Positions 7,814 to 17,066 are shown, counted from the first letter of the stretch. The stretch is 64,000 bases of DNA from Fuerstiella marisgermanici (GCF_001983935.1 NZ_CP017641.1:1550001-1614000); one strand, 5' to 3'. Made by a program: numbers and translations. Notes: generated by a model not told the origin, from the letters alone.

Positions 7814-9108
7814 GGTCCATCCGGGTTCTTTGTGGGTGAGGCGTTAATTCGTTAGTTTTCGTGGGATGCAGGGAACAGACTTTTACGAACAGATTTTGGG
7901 ACTGACGGGGCCGTGGTTTGTGGCGGACGTTCAGCTGGATATGGAAGCTCAACAGGTCGACGTTTTCGTCGAACATGGCGAGGGCGAAACTTTTTGCTGT
8001 CCGGATTGCGACAGGCAGCTGCCGTGCTATGACCACACGAAGTCTCGCAAATGGCGGCATCTGGACACGATGCAATTTGCGACCATCCTTCATGCCCGCA
8101 CGCCTCGCGTGAAGTGCCCGGATCATGGCGTCAAACAGATCAGGCTTCCCTGGGCGGAAAAGAACAGCCGCTTCTCATTGTTCTTTGAACGCTTCGCCAT
8201 CGACGTTCTTCTGGCCACACAAACCGTGAAAGGGGCGTGCAGCATTCTGGGGATCTCATGGGATGAATCGTGGCACATTCTGCAGAAGGCGGTGGCTCGC
8301 GGGAAGGATCGCAAACAATCGAAGAACCTCCCTCGAATCGGCATCGACGAGAAAGCCTTTCGAAAACGACACAACTACGTCACGCTGATCTATGACTTGG
8401 ACAAGAGCACTGTCGAAGCGATTTCCGATGGTCATGACACGGCAGCCGCTGATGCCTGTTTCGATCAGCTTTCCGACAGTGAAAAGCAGTCTGTGGAGGC
8501 GGTTGCGATGGACATGAGTGCCGCATACGTCAAGAGCACCAAAGGCAACATTGCATTGGCCGAACAGAAGATTGTGCACGACCGCTTTCACATCATGAAG
8601 CTGGCAACCGAAGCCGTCGACAAGGTCCGTCGGTCGGAGCAGAAGAAGCTTCGCGCCGAAGGCGATGATCGATTGACGGGAACTCGGTATCTGTGGCTTT
8701 CAGGCCAGGAGAATCTCAGCGAAAAACAGCAGGAACGCTTTGATGCCGCATGGAAGGCAGAGTTACTCACGGGCAAAGCGTGGGCCTACAAGGAGATGCT
8801 GCGAGACCTCTGGGTTCATGACACTCCGGCAGAGGCCACGACGTTCTTCAATGACTGGTACAAGCGAGTCATCCACACAAAGCTGGAGCCAATGAAGAAA
8901 GTCGCTCGCACGATCAAAGAACGCTTAGCCAATGTGGTGAGCTACTGCACTCACGGAATCACAAACGCCGTCGCCGAAGGAATGAACAGCAAAATCATGG
9001 CCATCAAACGAAGAGTCGGCGGATACCGAAACCGCGACAACTTCAAAACCGCCATCCTCTTCTACTGCGGAGGACTCGATCTCTACCCACAATAATCCCG
9101 GATGGACC
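7814..9108 (+). mobile_element. Complete ISL3-family insertion sequence, 1295 bp, 8-bp target duplication
   Basis: Imperfect terminal inverted repeats of about 27 bases: left GGTCCATCCGGGTTCTTTGT and right (complement) GGTCCATCCGGGATTATTGT, both continuing to GGGT. Direct repeats TTAAATCT flank it at 7806-7813 and 9109-9116, and an 8-bp duplication is what ISL3 elements make. One intact transposase gene fills it. The intact ends, gene and duplication suggest a recent insertion. Confidence 0.95.
7866..9095 (+). CDS. tnp: ISL3-family transposase
   Basis: 409 residues. An N-terminal zinc-ribbon-like segment with CCPDCDR and the later CPDHGVK, a helix-turn-helix region, then the DDE domain with RIGIDEKAFRKRHNYVTLIYDL, AVAMDMSAAYVKS and a C-terminal NAVAEGMNSKIMAIKRRVGGYRNRDNF typical of ISL3. 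Length fits the family (400-440). The last codons overlap the right inverted repeat. Nothing suggests a frameshift, so the enzyme is probably active. Confidence 0.95.
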   Translation: MQGTDFYEQILGLTGPWFVADVQLDMEAQQVDVFVEHGEGETFCCPDCDRQLPCYDHTKSRKWRHLDTMQFATILHARTPRVKCPDHGVKQIRLPWAEKNSRFSLFFERFAIDVLLATQTVKGACSILGISWDESWHILQKAVARGKDRKQSKNLPRIGIDEKAFRKRHNYVTLIYDLDKSTVEAISDGHDTAAADACFDQLSDSEKQSVEAVAMDMSAAYVKSTKGNIALAEQKIVHDRFHIMKLATEAVDKVRRSEQKKLRAEGDDRLTGTRYLWLSGQENLSEKQQERFDAAWKAELLTGKAWAYKEMLRDLWVHDTPAEATTFFNDWYKRVIHTKLEPMKKVARTIKERLANVVSYCTHGITNAVAEGMNSKIMAIKRRVGGYRNRDNFKTAILFYCGGLDLYPQ

Positions 9109-9237
9109 TTAAATCTCCTGAAAACTTTTTGAAGTCGTCTATGTCCACTCAACGCGACTGACAACTACAAAGGCTGATTATTAATAGATGGGGAAACAAT
9201 GGCGGCAATTATCGACCGGATCTCCGCATCACTTTCA

Positions 9238-9849
9238 TCAACTGAGCTCTCCATCTTTGGGAATATTGCGAACCTCCCAGCCGAGCATCACCCATGCGAA
9301 TCCCCACAACAACATGTCGACACCAAGCATGATCCCAATCAACACCAAGCTTGCTTCCGGAAAGTGCCGAAACACAACGACTCCAAACAGAAGTGTGATG
9401 ACGCCGCTGAGCATAACCCACCCCCACTGCGGAAATCGAAGTGCGAGCGATGCGACAATCCTAAGCGTGCCGCTGGCCACCGCGAACGCGGCAACCAGCA
9501 TGGTCAAGCCGGCTGAGGTCGCTAGAGGAGCCTCCGCCATTGCCAGCCCAAGCACGCAGTAAACAATCCCGATAATCAATTGGAGCAAAAAGGCACTCCA
9601 TTTGCCTACCCAAAATGCCCCGACAGTGGTTGAAACTCCAGCGATCAACAGCACAATCCCGAGCAACACAGCGGCACCAACAGTCGAAGAGATCGGATAC
9701 CCAATCGCGGCGATACCACAACTGATCAGCACCACTCCCAACAACACCAAGCACCACCATTTTTTTCGCAACGGTTGCAACTCATGAACGGTAAAGCCTG
9801 TCAAATTATCCTGAACGGAATCACGCAGGGTTCCAAACTCATCACTCAT
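9238..9849 (-). CDS. HdeD/DUF308 family membrane protein, second copy
   Basis: 203 residues with six membrane helices in three hairpins (WWCLVLLGVVLISCGIAAIG, SAFLLQLIIGIVYCVLGLAM, WVMLSGVITLLFGVVVF), similar in plan and in motifs such as FPQWGWVML to the copy at 7205 (FPRWGWTMV). The ATG at 9847-9849 is preferred: GGAG lies about nine bases upstream. Before the ISL3 insertion the two hdeD genes were about 135 bases apart on the same strand, so they were tandem paralogues, probably one transcription unit with the DUF1269 gene. Confidence 0.85.
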   Translation of the reverse strand: MSDEFGTLRDSVQDNLTGFTVHELQPLRKKWWCLVLLGVVLISCGIAAIGYPISSTVGAAVLLGIVLLIAGVSTTVGAFWVGKWSAFLLQLIIGIVYCVLGLAMAEAPLATSAGLTMLVAAFAVASGTLRIVASLALRFPQWGWVMLSGVITLLFGVVVFRHFPEASLVLIGIMLGVDMLLWGFAWVMLGWEVRNIPKDGELS

Positions 9850-9902
9850 CCTGGTTTCTCCAATACTTCGGACTGAACAATCGCCTAACATCCGCCAAGA
9901 AC

Positions 9903-12296
9903 TTATCGTTTCAATCCTGATTTCCCAGGGACCATTCTTGGATCGACAAGCAGATGCTGGGGCATGTTGTCCGGAGAATAATCAATGTACCGATTGGCAT
10001 CCATAATTCCGGCGGTTCTGGGATCCTCTTTCTTCATGGACTCCTCAATGCTATGGAACAACTCCCAGAAATTTGGATTGGTTCGCCTGACGCCCCAACG
10101 GTCGACAACCGCAACAAACTTCTCTGGTGTATCCGCATCGGTGATGGCTTTGGCAAATTCCATAGCCTCGGTGTCCTTCACATTGAACATGAAGTTGGGG
10201 TAGGTAGTCATGAGGCAGTCATAGACCGTGACTCGGTCCCATTTCAAATTCGGACGCAAGAAGATGTTGCCAATGTATGAGAGATGCCCAATCCCCCATT
10301 CCACGCACATCGTGTAAATACGAGGCTCTTTGCCCTCGGAATCGACACGAATAATGGTCGACTCGTCCAAGTATTGCCGAAAGCCAAGTTCCTTGGTGCC
10401 GTACAATTCATCGGCCTTGTCGCTTATCAGCCGGAAGGCTTTGGCAACTTGACTAGGCTGCTCGCCATCCTTGAGGCGATAAATTGAGTCATGGACCGGA
10501 ACATTGTCCCTCAAGTGATCCATGATCATCTGCATCAACTCTTCGTGATGATCATCAGTCTTGAATTCGATCTCTGAAGGAAACTGAAGGTCTTCAGGCA
10601 GATTGTCTTGAATCCTCCAAGCCTTGCTGCCTTTGTTGTAAATACGCTCCAACTCCGCCTCTCGTTCTTCCTGCGGAAAAAAACGAATCGAAGCCAGTTC
10701 AGACCGCAAGCGATGATTTGAAAAGTCCTCGCGATTGGATAGCTGCCCACCAATATCTGAAAAGACGTCGAAATTCACGGAAGCCACGTACAGACGTCGT
10801 TCGATACCAGCAAGATCAGAGAGCGTCAGCCGATCCGGAGAGGGACCGAGCAAACCGGGAACATGATAGGAGTTGTCGTCATTGCGGACACAGGTGTAGC
10901 CAGCGATACCGTCAACCGTGTCCCCCTTCCAAATATCATCCATGGCTGATCGCGGATCCTTCTTAAGGCGATCAACAGCAATCGACATGGCCTTCTCACT
11001 GTCTGCAACGATGCGTTTCAAAAGCTCAACCGATTGACGCAGGCCATTCATCGGCTCGACTCCACCCAGGAGCGGAGCAACTGCATCGTAGTACTCCTGA
11101 TCATTGCACAGCAGCGACGTTTCTGGATTCTCAAAGATAAACCAGGTATGTTCCGCGGTCGTGCTTACGTTCAAACTTCCTCGGCAGGACGGTCCAGTCC
11201 CTACAACACGCTCCAGAAAGAAAGCCTCGTGAAGCAGGAACTTATAGCGAGACTTTGCAGGGATGGCTGCAAATGTCGTCAACATGTTCATGCGTTCCTT
11301 CATCGTGTAACCAGGCAGTTTCTCAACCTTGAAAGGGACCTCAAACAAGAGATCCTTATACTTCTGCAACTTGTCACCAGAGCAGTCCCTTGGGACGTGA
11401 CGCTTGAGGTGAATAACTACGTCCACTTGAGCGAACCGGTACCAAAACTTGCCTTTAATTTCGGAATTGCCAAAGCGAGTTGAAATCGGCTTTACAGGTT
11501 CTCCTAGAGGGGTCGACGATCTCACCATGGCATAAAAGTTCTGGCCTTTTTTGTCAAAGTAGAAGTGATAACCATACATGTGCTCGTATAAGTATCGCCC
11601 CACCAACTGGTGCTCAAGATCATCCTGATTCAAAAACGCTTCCCAGTTAACGATTTCTTCGAGCTCTACCTTAGTGGGCTCAATTGGCGTCGTATCAAAC
11701 TTGGCTCCCTGCTCCAGCCAAGCCATCAGCGTTGTGTACTCCTTGGCGTCAAGACCCGCTGATGCAAAAGGCATCCCTTGACGCGGATGGGATGCGCAGT
11801 AACCAGCGATTTCACGTTTATTGGGTGCCGTTGTCTTGTGGGTGATTGAGTCAAGCTGAATATGAGCAGGGATCGGCTCGTTGGGCTTCCATTTATTCTT
11901 GTCCTCATAAGCCAACTTGATCATCTGCGCCATGATGGAATCCTTGCCACCTTCGATAACTGAGAAAAACCCCAAGTTACGGAAGTCGTCAATCGTCTTG
12001 TCGGTTTGCTCTAGCTTGAAAAATGGCGCAGGCGTGAGACGGTTTTCATACGGCTCGATCTTGGCCGCTCCACGTTGAACCCCAAATTCATTCGTAAAGT
12101 TCAACTGCGCGGGCGCGTCATAGCAGGCATGGCAAGCCATGCACTTCTCTCGAAGAATTGGCTGCACTTCCTTTGCAAAGGAAATATCTCGCTCGGGGGT
12201 GGCGTAGGGGTCGTCGCCAGGCTGCGCATGGACAGCTTGTGTTGAGCACCATCCCAAGAAGACAAAGGCCACCATCAAAGACTTACAGTACATCAT
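9903..12296 (-). CDS. cti: Fatty acid cis/trans isomerase (Cti), periplasmic c-type heme protein
   Basis: About 797 residues. A signal peptide ends near AVHAQ, followed by a heme-binding CMACH motif (Cys52, Cys55, His56) within KCMACHACYDAP, a hallmark of Cti. Further family-like stretches include YTTLMAWLEQGAKFD, LVGRYLYEHMYGYHFYF and FMFNVKD. Cti converts cis to trans unsaturated fatty acids in existing phospholipids without ATP, stiffening the membrane under solvent or heat stress; Pseudomonas Cti is about 766 residues. Two adjacent ATGs (12294-12296 and 12291-12293) are possible. It is divergent from the OprB gene. Confidence 0.92.
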   Translation of the reverse strand: MMYCKSLMVAFVFLGWCSTQAVHAQPGDDPYATPERDISFAKEVQPILREKCMACHACYDAPAQLNFTNEFGVQRGAAKIEPYENRLTPAPFFKLEQTDKTIDDFRNLGFFSVIEGGKDSIMAQMIKLAYEDKNKWKPNEPIPAHIQLDSITHKTTAPNKREIAGYCASHPRQGMPFASAGLDAKEYTTLMAWLEQGAKFDTTPIEPTKVELEEIVNWEAFLNQDDLEHQLVGRYLYEHMYGYHFYFDKKGQNFYAMVRSSTPLGEPVKPISTRFGNSEIKGKFWYRFAQVDVVIHLKRHVPRDCSGDKLQKYKDLLFEVPFKVEKLPGYTMKERMNMLTTFAAIPAKSRYKFLLHEAFFLERVVGTGPSCRGSLNVSTTAEHTWFIFENPETSLLCNDQEYYDAVAPLLGGVEPMNGLRQSVELLKRIVADSEKAMSIAVDRLKKDPRSAMDDIWKGDTVDGIAGYTCVRNDDNSYHVPGLLGPSPDRLTLSDLAGIERRLYVASVNFDVFSDIGGQLSNREDFSNHRLRSELASIRFFPQEEREAELERIYNKGSKAWRIQDNLPEDLQFPSEIEFKTDDHHEELMQMIMDHLRDNVPVHDSIYRLKDGEQPSQVAKAFRLISDKADELYGTKELGFRQYLDESTIIRVDSEGKEPRIYTMCVEWGIGHLSYIGNIFLRPNLKWDRVTVYDCLMTTYPNFMFNVKDTEAMEFAKAITDADTPEKFVAVVDRWGVRRTNPNFWELFHSIEESMKKEDPRTAGIMDANRYIDYSPDNMPQHLLVDPRMVPGKSGLKR

Positions 12297-12650
12297 CGCT
12301 AGATTTCCCATTTGAGTGCCAGAGCCGACAGTTTTAACTTAGTCATGATCTGGCATGGGCTGTGCGTTTGCAACCTCCCGCACCCGAATGATTGGGGGGA
12401 TTCTCCTGTATTGATTGGGTTCGGGCTCATGGAAACGCTGCTCTGCCGCAGAGTAACTGGGCTCCAGTTGGGTGATTTACCGCAACAACCGCCCCAATCC
12501 CTACAAGCCTGCCAACACCAAAAATTGGCGAGTCGCAAGGAAGGAATTGTCGAGAAACAACTCTTGCAGGGCGCCAATCACGCTTTCAATCGAGTCTGTC
12601 CTACTCAACTATCTGCAACACCAAAGCTCCAATCTCGCAGGAGACCTAGA
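12297..12650. promoter_or_regulatory. Divergent intergenic region between cti and the OprB porin gene
   Basis: About 350 bases without a convincing gene. It must carry the promoters of both the leftward cti and the rightward porin gene. An AGGAG followed by ACCTAGA before the ATG at 12651 is a clear ribosome site. I could not identify an operator with confidence. Confidence 0.55.
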
Positions 12651-14030
12651 ATGAGACTCGCCGCTTTCCTTTGCCTTCTTACTTTTCTACAGGTTCCAAT
12701 GTGCCCGCGTGCGGTGGCACAAGAAAAGATCTCGCTCGCCGAAAAAGAACCTGCATTAGTTCAGTTCGCAATGAGAAACCGTAAGTTCTATGGTGATCCG
12801 TTGACGAATCACGGTAGCCTCGGCGAACGCAGCTATTTGACGGACAACTGGGGAGGGCTTAGAGATGACCTTGTTGATAACGGAATCTACAGTTACTTCG
12901 GAGTGACGCAGCATTTCGGGGGAAATATTTCCGGTGGTAATGACACTAAAACTCGAGCAAATGGCTCAGCGGACTACATGCTCTGGCTGGATACCGGAAA
13001 AGCGGGGCTTTGGTCTGGTGGAGGCGTTTTTCTTAAAGGAGAAACCACCTACGCGACGAGCTACAACGACGATGTTGGCTCCTTGGTTCCGCAAAACTTT
13101 GACTCGACAATTCCAAATCCAGACCAGGCGGAGAGTGCTTTTTCCGAGTTCTACCTCGTGCAGGCCCTTGGTGAGAAAACCGTAATGGCTATCGGAAAGG
13201 GAGATCTTGGGAACTGGGCAGACCAGAACCTGTTTGCAAACAACACTCGAACTCAATTCCTATCGACCGGACTGACCAACAACCCGCAATTGGGTGCGAT
13301 CGCACCGTACACGACGTGGCATACATGGATAGCGCACCATGTGACAGACGAATTTACCTTGATCTACACGATCAATACTCAGGACTCTTCAGCGACTCGA
13401 ACAGATCTTGATACCGTTTTCAATGGCAACATGGTGAACTCCCTTCAGTTTCAATGGTCGCCAAAGCTGTTTGGGCTACCGGGGTTCTATACTGGACTTG
13501 CGGGTTACTCGTCAGGAGAGCAGCCTGATTTTCGTATCGACCCACGCCATGCTCTCGACGAATTATTAGGCAACGTTCCGATTCAACTTACCGATGGCAA
13601 TCATGGTTTTGTATTTTCAGGCAGCCAGTACCTCAAAACGTGGGGCAGCGGACATCAAAAAGGGTGTTCGCAAAAGCCGTCCCGCCCTCTCGGTGTGGGC
13701 CTGTTCTTCAGGTATGGATATGCTCCTCAGGACAGAAATGTGATCACTCAGTTCGCCAGTGCGGGTCTTGGAGGATACGGTGGGCCAATGGGGCGAATCC
13801 ATGATAACTGGGGGGTCGGATGGGCCGGTTCATATATCTCGCCCGATGTTCGAGAGGCCATCTCGCTTGTCGAACAGGTGGCTCCGTGGGAACATTCCAT
13901 TGAAGCATTCTACAATTTTCGCGTGACTCCATTTGCACACCTGTCGTTTCATGTTCAAGTTGCAGATCAGGCGATCGCAGATCTTGCGACATCAACGGCG
14001 TTGGTTTCGCGATTGCAGATCGATTTTTAG
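12651..14030 (+). CDS. OprB-family carbohydrate-selective porin
   Basis: 459 residues with a signal peptide (MRLAAFLCLLTFLQVPMCPR to VAQ). The mature protein has the OprB start YLTDNWGGLRDDLVDNGIY, the central FSEFYLVQAL and QFLSTGLTNNP blocks and alternating amphipathic strands to a final SRLQIDF with terminal Phe, as needed for outer membrane insertion. OprB proteins are 16-strand porins for sugars and other small polar solutes. The start at 12651 is set by the signal peptide and the AGGAG site 7 bases upstream, although the frame is open far upstream. Its last 80 codons are duplicated at 21283-21494. Confidence 0.88.
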   Translation: MRLAAFLCLLTFLQVPMCPRAVAQEKISLAEKEPALVQFAMRNRKFYGDPLTNHGSLGERSYLTDNWGGLRDDLVDNGIYSYFGVTQHFGGNISGGNDTKTRANGSADYMLWLDTGKAGLWSGGGVFLKGETTYATSYNDDVGSLVPQNFDSTIPNPDQAESAFSEFYLVQALGEKTVMAIGKGDLGNWADQNLFANNTRTQFLSTGLTNNPQLGAIAPYTTWHTWIAHHVTDEFTLIYTINTQDSSATRTDLDTVFNGNMVNSLQFQWSPKLFGLPGFYTGLAGYSSGEQPDFRIDPRHALDELLGNVPIQLTDGNHGFVFSGSQYLKTWGSGHQKGCSQKPSRPLGVGLFFRYGYAPQDRNVITQFASAGLGGYGGPMGRIHDNWGVGWAGSYISPDVREAISLVEQVAPWEHSIEAFYNFRVTPFAHLSFHVQVADQAIADLATSTALVSRLQIDF

Positions 14031-14186
14031 TCAAGTCTGATATTTTGAATGCCCAGCTCTGGCGGAATCCGCGAGCAAACATTCATACGACCAAGCAATG
14101 TGAACATCCACTCCGCAAATGTCTTCACTGCAATTGCTTATGGCTAGTGTCAACGCATCTTAAAACGATGCCGACAGACCGGTATA

Positions 14187-14278
14187 CTCGCGCAAGGTGC
14201 CTCGCTTTCGGCACGCCTCAATCGCAGGGTCTCGTTTCCCAGGGGCATTCTGACAATCATGTGACTAACAACTTCCAT
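14187..14278 (-). pseudogene. ABM-domain gene, 5' fragment (copy B)
   Basis: Starts at the same ATG as the complete gene at 5211-5525 (here 14276-14278) and encodes about 30 codons of MEVVSHMIVR type with several substitutions. Homology stops where the oprB-linked spacer begins. It cannot encode a working domain. Confidence 0.75.
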
Positions 14279-14307
14279 GGTTTCCTTTCCTCGCGTCGCG
14301 GATGTCC

Positions 14308-14334
14308 GTCGTGGATCGCGGAGTGATCCACGAC
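14308..14334. repeat. Perfect 10-bp palindrome, GTCGTGGATC / GATCCACGAC
   Basis: GTCGTGGATC (14308-14317), 7-base loop GCGGAGT, then GATCCACGAC (14325-14334). It belongs to the palindrome family also found at 21773-21799 (one mismatch in the left arm), 25346-25376 and, more degenerate, 5082-5205 and 5551-5632. Confidence 0.85.
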
Positions 14335-14339
14335 AAAAG

Positions 14340-14498
14340 TTACTCGATCGTGTTCTTGAACACCTTTCCGCCTTTCATGATCAACGCGAGATTCTTTTTT
14401 GGCTCGGTCAGCACTTCGATGTCCTCCAGCGGGTTGCCATCGATCAGCAAGATGTTGGCATAAGCACCTTCTTCAATCACTCCTGGCTTTGCCGGATA
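14340..14498 (-). pseudogene. Amidohydrolase gene, 3' fragment (copy B)
   Basis: The last 50 or so codons of the amidohydrolase at 21805-23178, with EEGAYANILLIDGNPLEDIE and the end GGKVFKNTIE. Homology stops at GCCGGATA near 14498, after which the sequence switches to that found near 6233. It is a remnant. Confidence 0.85.
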
Positions 14499-14526
14499 TG
14501 CGCTCGGGGCAAGTGGGCCTCCTGCA

Positions 14527-14732
14527 TCAACTGCCGGTTACAGCTTCGCCAATCAGTTGACCAGCCTGTTTCAGTTTTTCCGAACGCTTCGCGAGATCTT
14601 CATTTAGTGCGTCGCGGCGGTCCAGCTTTCCTTTGCGCTCAGCACTGGCCGTTTTAATCTGATCCTCGATCGCGCCGATCTTGGCCTCCGTTTCCGCTTT
14701 CATGTCGGAAAGCTTCTTGGTCGCCTTATCCA
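14527..14732 (-). pseudogene. DUF1269 coiled-coil gene, 3' fragment
   Basis: Nearly identical to 6264-6475: KKLSDMKAETEAKIGAIEDQ, then RKGKLDRRDALNED (one codon fewer than RKGKLEARRDALNED) and the end IGEAVTGS. At 14732 it is fused in frame to an IS3 transposase remnant, so recombination joined them. The breakpoint is GTCGCCTTATCC. Confidence 0.88.
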
Positions 14733-14943
14733 AACCAGAGACACAGTATTCCAAGCTCCAGAAGAGCCGTTCTGCCACCGCGTTGTCGTAGCAGTTACCG
14801 GTCCTCGACATCGAATATGTAATACCAAGAGTCCGCAACGTTGTCTGGTATGACTCGCTGCCACGATCGCTGTGATGCAACAGCTTCGAGCTGTCAGGTT
14901 GCTGTTTCTCAATGGCATCTCGAAGAGCCGACTGCACCTGGTC
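14733..14943 (-). pseudogene. IS3-family transposase remnant, C-terminal side
   Basis: Encodes the integrase core around the second Asp and the Glu: QSALRDAIEKQQPDSSKLLH, HSDRGSESYQTTLRTLG, then SMSRTGNCYDNAVAERLFWS. The usual last 40 residues are lost at the junction with the DUF1269 fragment. The N-terminal side continues at 18111-18305, across the IS66 element; joining the two ends at the duplicated ACCTGGTC restores LATDQVQSALRDAIE. Confidence 0.88.
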
Positions 14944-15057
14944 GTGTCTTTGCGGTAAGCGTGCAAATCTCGATTTTTGTCGCTGGGGCTGTGAGCGGGG
15001 CTGGGGAAGCCGGTCAGGTGGCCGTCGCAACGCAGCCACTGGCAGCCGCGGACCGGT

Positions 15058-15345
15058 TCAAAGGGTATCCAGCATGCCATCGTCGTATCTTTCCGCGGCT
15101 TCCAATCGACCGCAGAGGTCCAGGAGCTGGACCTGTGTTGCACCGCTCTTCATGCGGTTGATGGATCGGCTCACGTCTCCAATCAGGTGCTCCAGATCGA
15201 AACGGTCCATCGGGACGATCTCAATGTCACGACTTGCCTCGCAGGCCTTCAGGGCCTTTTCAATCCGTTCGAACGGATATCCATATCGCATGAGGAGTGA
15301 GCGTTCGTCCGGAGTCAGCTGAAGACCAATTGTCTCTCGCGCCAT
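15058..15345 (-). CDS. Small protein encoded after tnpC inside IS66 (passenger or accessory)
   Basis: 95 residues, charged, mostly helical: LTPDERSLLMRYGYPFERIE, then an RDIEIVPMDRFDLEHLIGDV stretch and a basic SINRMKSGATQ. I do not recognise a family. Its ATG shares the A of the tnpC stop (TGATG), so it is probably translated by coupling to tnpC. It lies well inside the inverted repeats, hence moves with the element. A role in regulating transposition is possible but unproven. Confidence 0.7.
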   Translation of the reverse strand: MARETIGLQLTPDERSLLMRYGYPFERIEKALKACEASRDIEIVPMDRFDLEHLIGDVSRSINRMKSGATQVQLLDLCGRLEAAERYDDGMLDTL

Positions 15346-17066
15346 CAGCGAAAAGCACCTTTGCTACCGATCAGGGGGCGATGACAAGCTGACTTCGATG
15401 CCGTGTGCGACTCAGCGTCGGAAACGGATTCAACGTTGTCGAGATAATTCCAGGGCATCCAGCGATCAGGAGACCTCGTGACGTCCGCCGCATTGATCTG
15501 GAGCTGATTCAGATAGTCGAACGCATTGGCTCCACTCAACTCGCACGTGTAAATCAGACTCATGTACATGTCGCCGACGCGGGCGCCGTTGCGGGTTTTG
15601 TAGAACATGGAATTCTTACGATGCAGAATGGCTTTCTTCAACGCACGTTCGCAGAGATTGTTGTCCAGCGGAGCCCCGGCTTTGCGGAGAAATAACGTCA
15701 GCGGCTGCCAGCGTTTGAGCAGATAGTTAATCGCTTCGCCAAGGGCGGAATTCGCTTCGACAAGTTTATCGTCGAGCTGACGCTGCAACCACGCATGCAG
15801 ATCGTCCATGGTCGGTTTGCTCTGTGACTGGTGCAGGGCCAGGCGTGCTTCAGCAGACATCTTTGCGTCACGCGCAACTTTATCGTTGTGGTAGATCACC
15901 TTGAAGGCCTCGATCACGTGTCGACATTCTTCGGGAAACCGATCGTGAAGATCCACGAAGTTGCGACGGCCGTGCGCCAGACAGTTCGCGAGGATCGTGT
16001 CGAGTTCTTTGGGCAGATTCCGCGCGAGTCCGTCACACATCTGCACGGGCGCTTCAAGCTGAGCGGCTCGATGCTGCAAAACGTTCGACAGATTTTCGCC
16101 GGCATGCCGATGGCCACTGAAGAACAGCGCGATGCGCACGCCTGCCAGCGTGGCGACAACGCCTGACGTAAACAGCCCGGTGCGGCTGGGATTGCGATCG
16201 TCGTCTACCGGTGGCGGTGCTTTTCGGGCACGCTGGCCCATCATTTCCAGGATTCGGACGGTCGTATCATCGTTATACAACACTTCGCCCTGCGCGGCCT
16301 GGCGGATGAGTTCGTTGTAAGTCGGAGCGATCAGTGAGGCGGCGGCGTGAATGATGTCCCACTGAGTCGAGGCTGCCAGAGGAACTTCGCAACTCCACTG
16401 CAGCCCCTGAAGGCGGTTGAACGGCAGCCCGCTTCCATACTTCAGCAGCCCGATCATGCTGGCCACCGTATGGTCGTACTTATCGTCGCCAACGCCGTCG
16501 GGGACCGGTGCCGTGAAGAGCTTTCCGCAAAGGTGGCAGCGTAGCTTCTGCATGCGATAGACGGTCGCGTGCAGCGGTGCCCGACCAACAAAGCGAACCA
16601 GCACACCGGGCGGCTTTTCGTAAAGTGTCCCCTGACCACAGTCGGGACAGGCGTTGCCGGCCGAGTGTTCCGGATGCCTAACGTCGATTTGATCGGCACC
16701 TGGATAATCGTCGGCACTGTACCTGCCATGTCCAGGCGGAGGCTCTGAAGAATCGTCGTTCTGATTGCTCTGAGAATCGGTTGCTGCACCATCCGCGGCG
16801 TCACCAGCAGACACACTGGGAACCTCTTCGGCATCACCAAGGACGTTCGTCGATTTCTCACTCGTCGCACCAAACATCATTTTGCGAAGACGAGCGATCG
16901 TGGTGTTCTTATTGCCCACGATTTCAAAGAAGCCTCGGTACGATGCAAAGATGTTCCGCATCAACTCCATGTCGTCGTCACACAGCGTATTGGACGCCGC
17001 ACGCTGAAGCAGTTCCTCAAACCGTTGTTCTGTCACTTCGATAATGTCCGGTGCTTTGCGAGTCAT
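15345..17066 (-). CDS. tnpC: IS66 transposase TnpC
   Basis: 573 residues from the ATG at 17064-17066. Coiled-coil N-terminus with LRKMMFGATSEKS, then a zinc-finger-like CPDCGQGTLY with KLRCHLCGKLF, the DDE domain with QGEVLYNDDTTVRILEM, and the C-terminal LFLRKAGAPLDNNLCERALK plus the IS66 C-terminal extension SLIYTCELSGANAFDYLNQL. All are family hallmarks. The frame is open further upstream (TTG at 17240), but residues there are not conserved and a 200-base gap to tnpB remains. Confidence 0.95.
   Translation of the reverse strand: MTRKAPDIIEVTEQRFEELLQRAASNTLCDDDMELMRNIFASYRGFFEIVGNKNTTIARLRKMMFGATSEKSTNVLGDAEEVPSVSAGDAADGAATDSQSNQNDDSSEPPPGHGRYSADDYPGADQIDVRHPEHSAGNACPDCGQGTLYEKPPGVLVRFVGRAPLHATVYRMQKLRCHLCGKLFTAPVPDGVGDDKYDHTVASMIGLLKYGSGLPFNRLQGLQWSCEVPLAASTQWDIIHAAASLIAPTYNELIRQAAQGEVLYNDDTTVRILEMMGQRARKAPPPVDDDRNPSRTGLFTSGVVATLAGVRIALFFSGHRHAGENLSNVLQHRAAQLEAPVQMCDGLARNLPKELDTILANCLAHGRRNFVDLHDRFPEECRHVIEAFKVIYHNDKVARDAKMSAEARLALHQSQSKPTMDDLHAWLQRQLDDKLVEANSALGEAINYLLKRWQPLTLFLRKAGAPLDNNLCERALKKAILHRKNSMFYKTRNGARVGDMYMSLIYTCELSGANAFDYLNQLQINAADVTRSPDRWMPWNYLDNVESVSDAESHTASKSACHRPLIGSKGAFR

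Larger units (their letters stand above)
13791..14498. repeat. Segmental duplication, copy B (oprB end, ABM start, palindrome, amidohydrolase end)
   Basis: Matches 21271-21963 along its length with scattered substitutions and small indels. Order: last 80 codons of oprB (+), about 150 bases of spacer with GCCCAGCTCTGGCGGA, the first 30 codons of the ABM gene (-), palindrome, last 50 or so codons of the amidohydrolase (-). In this copy the porin gene is complete and the other two are fragments. The right half also matches 5435-5800. Confidence 0.9.
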
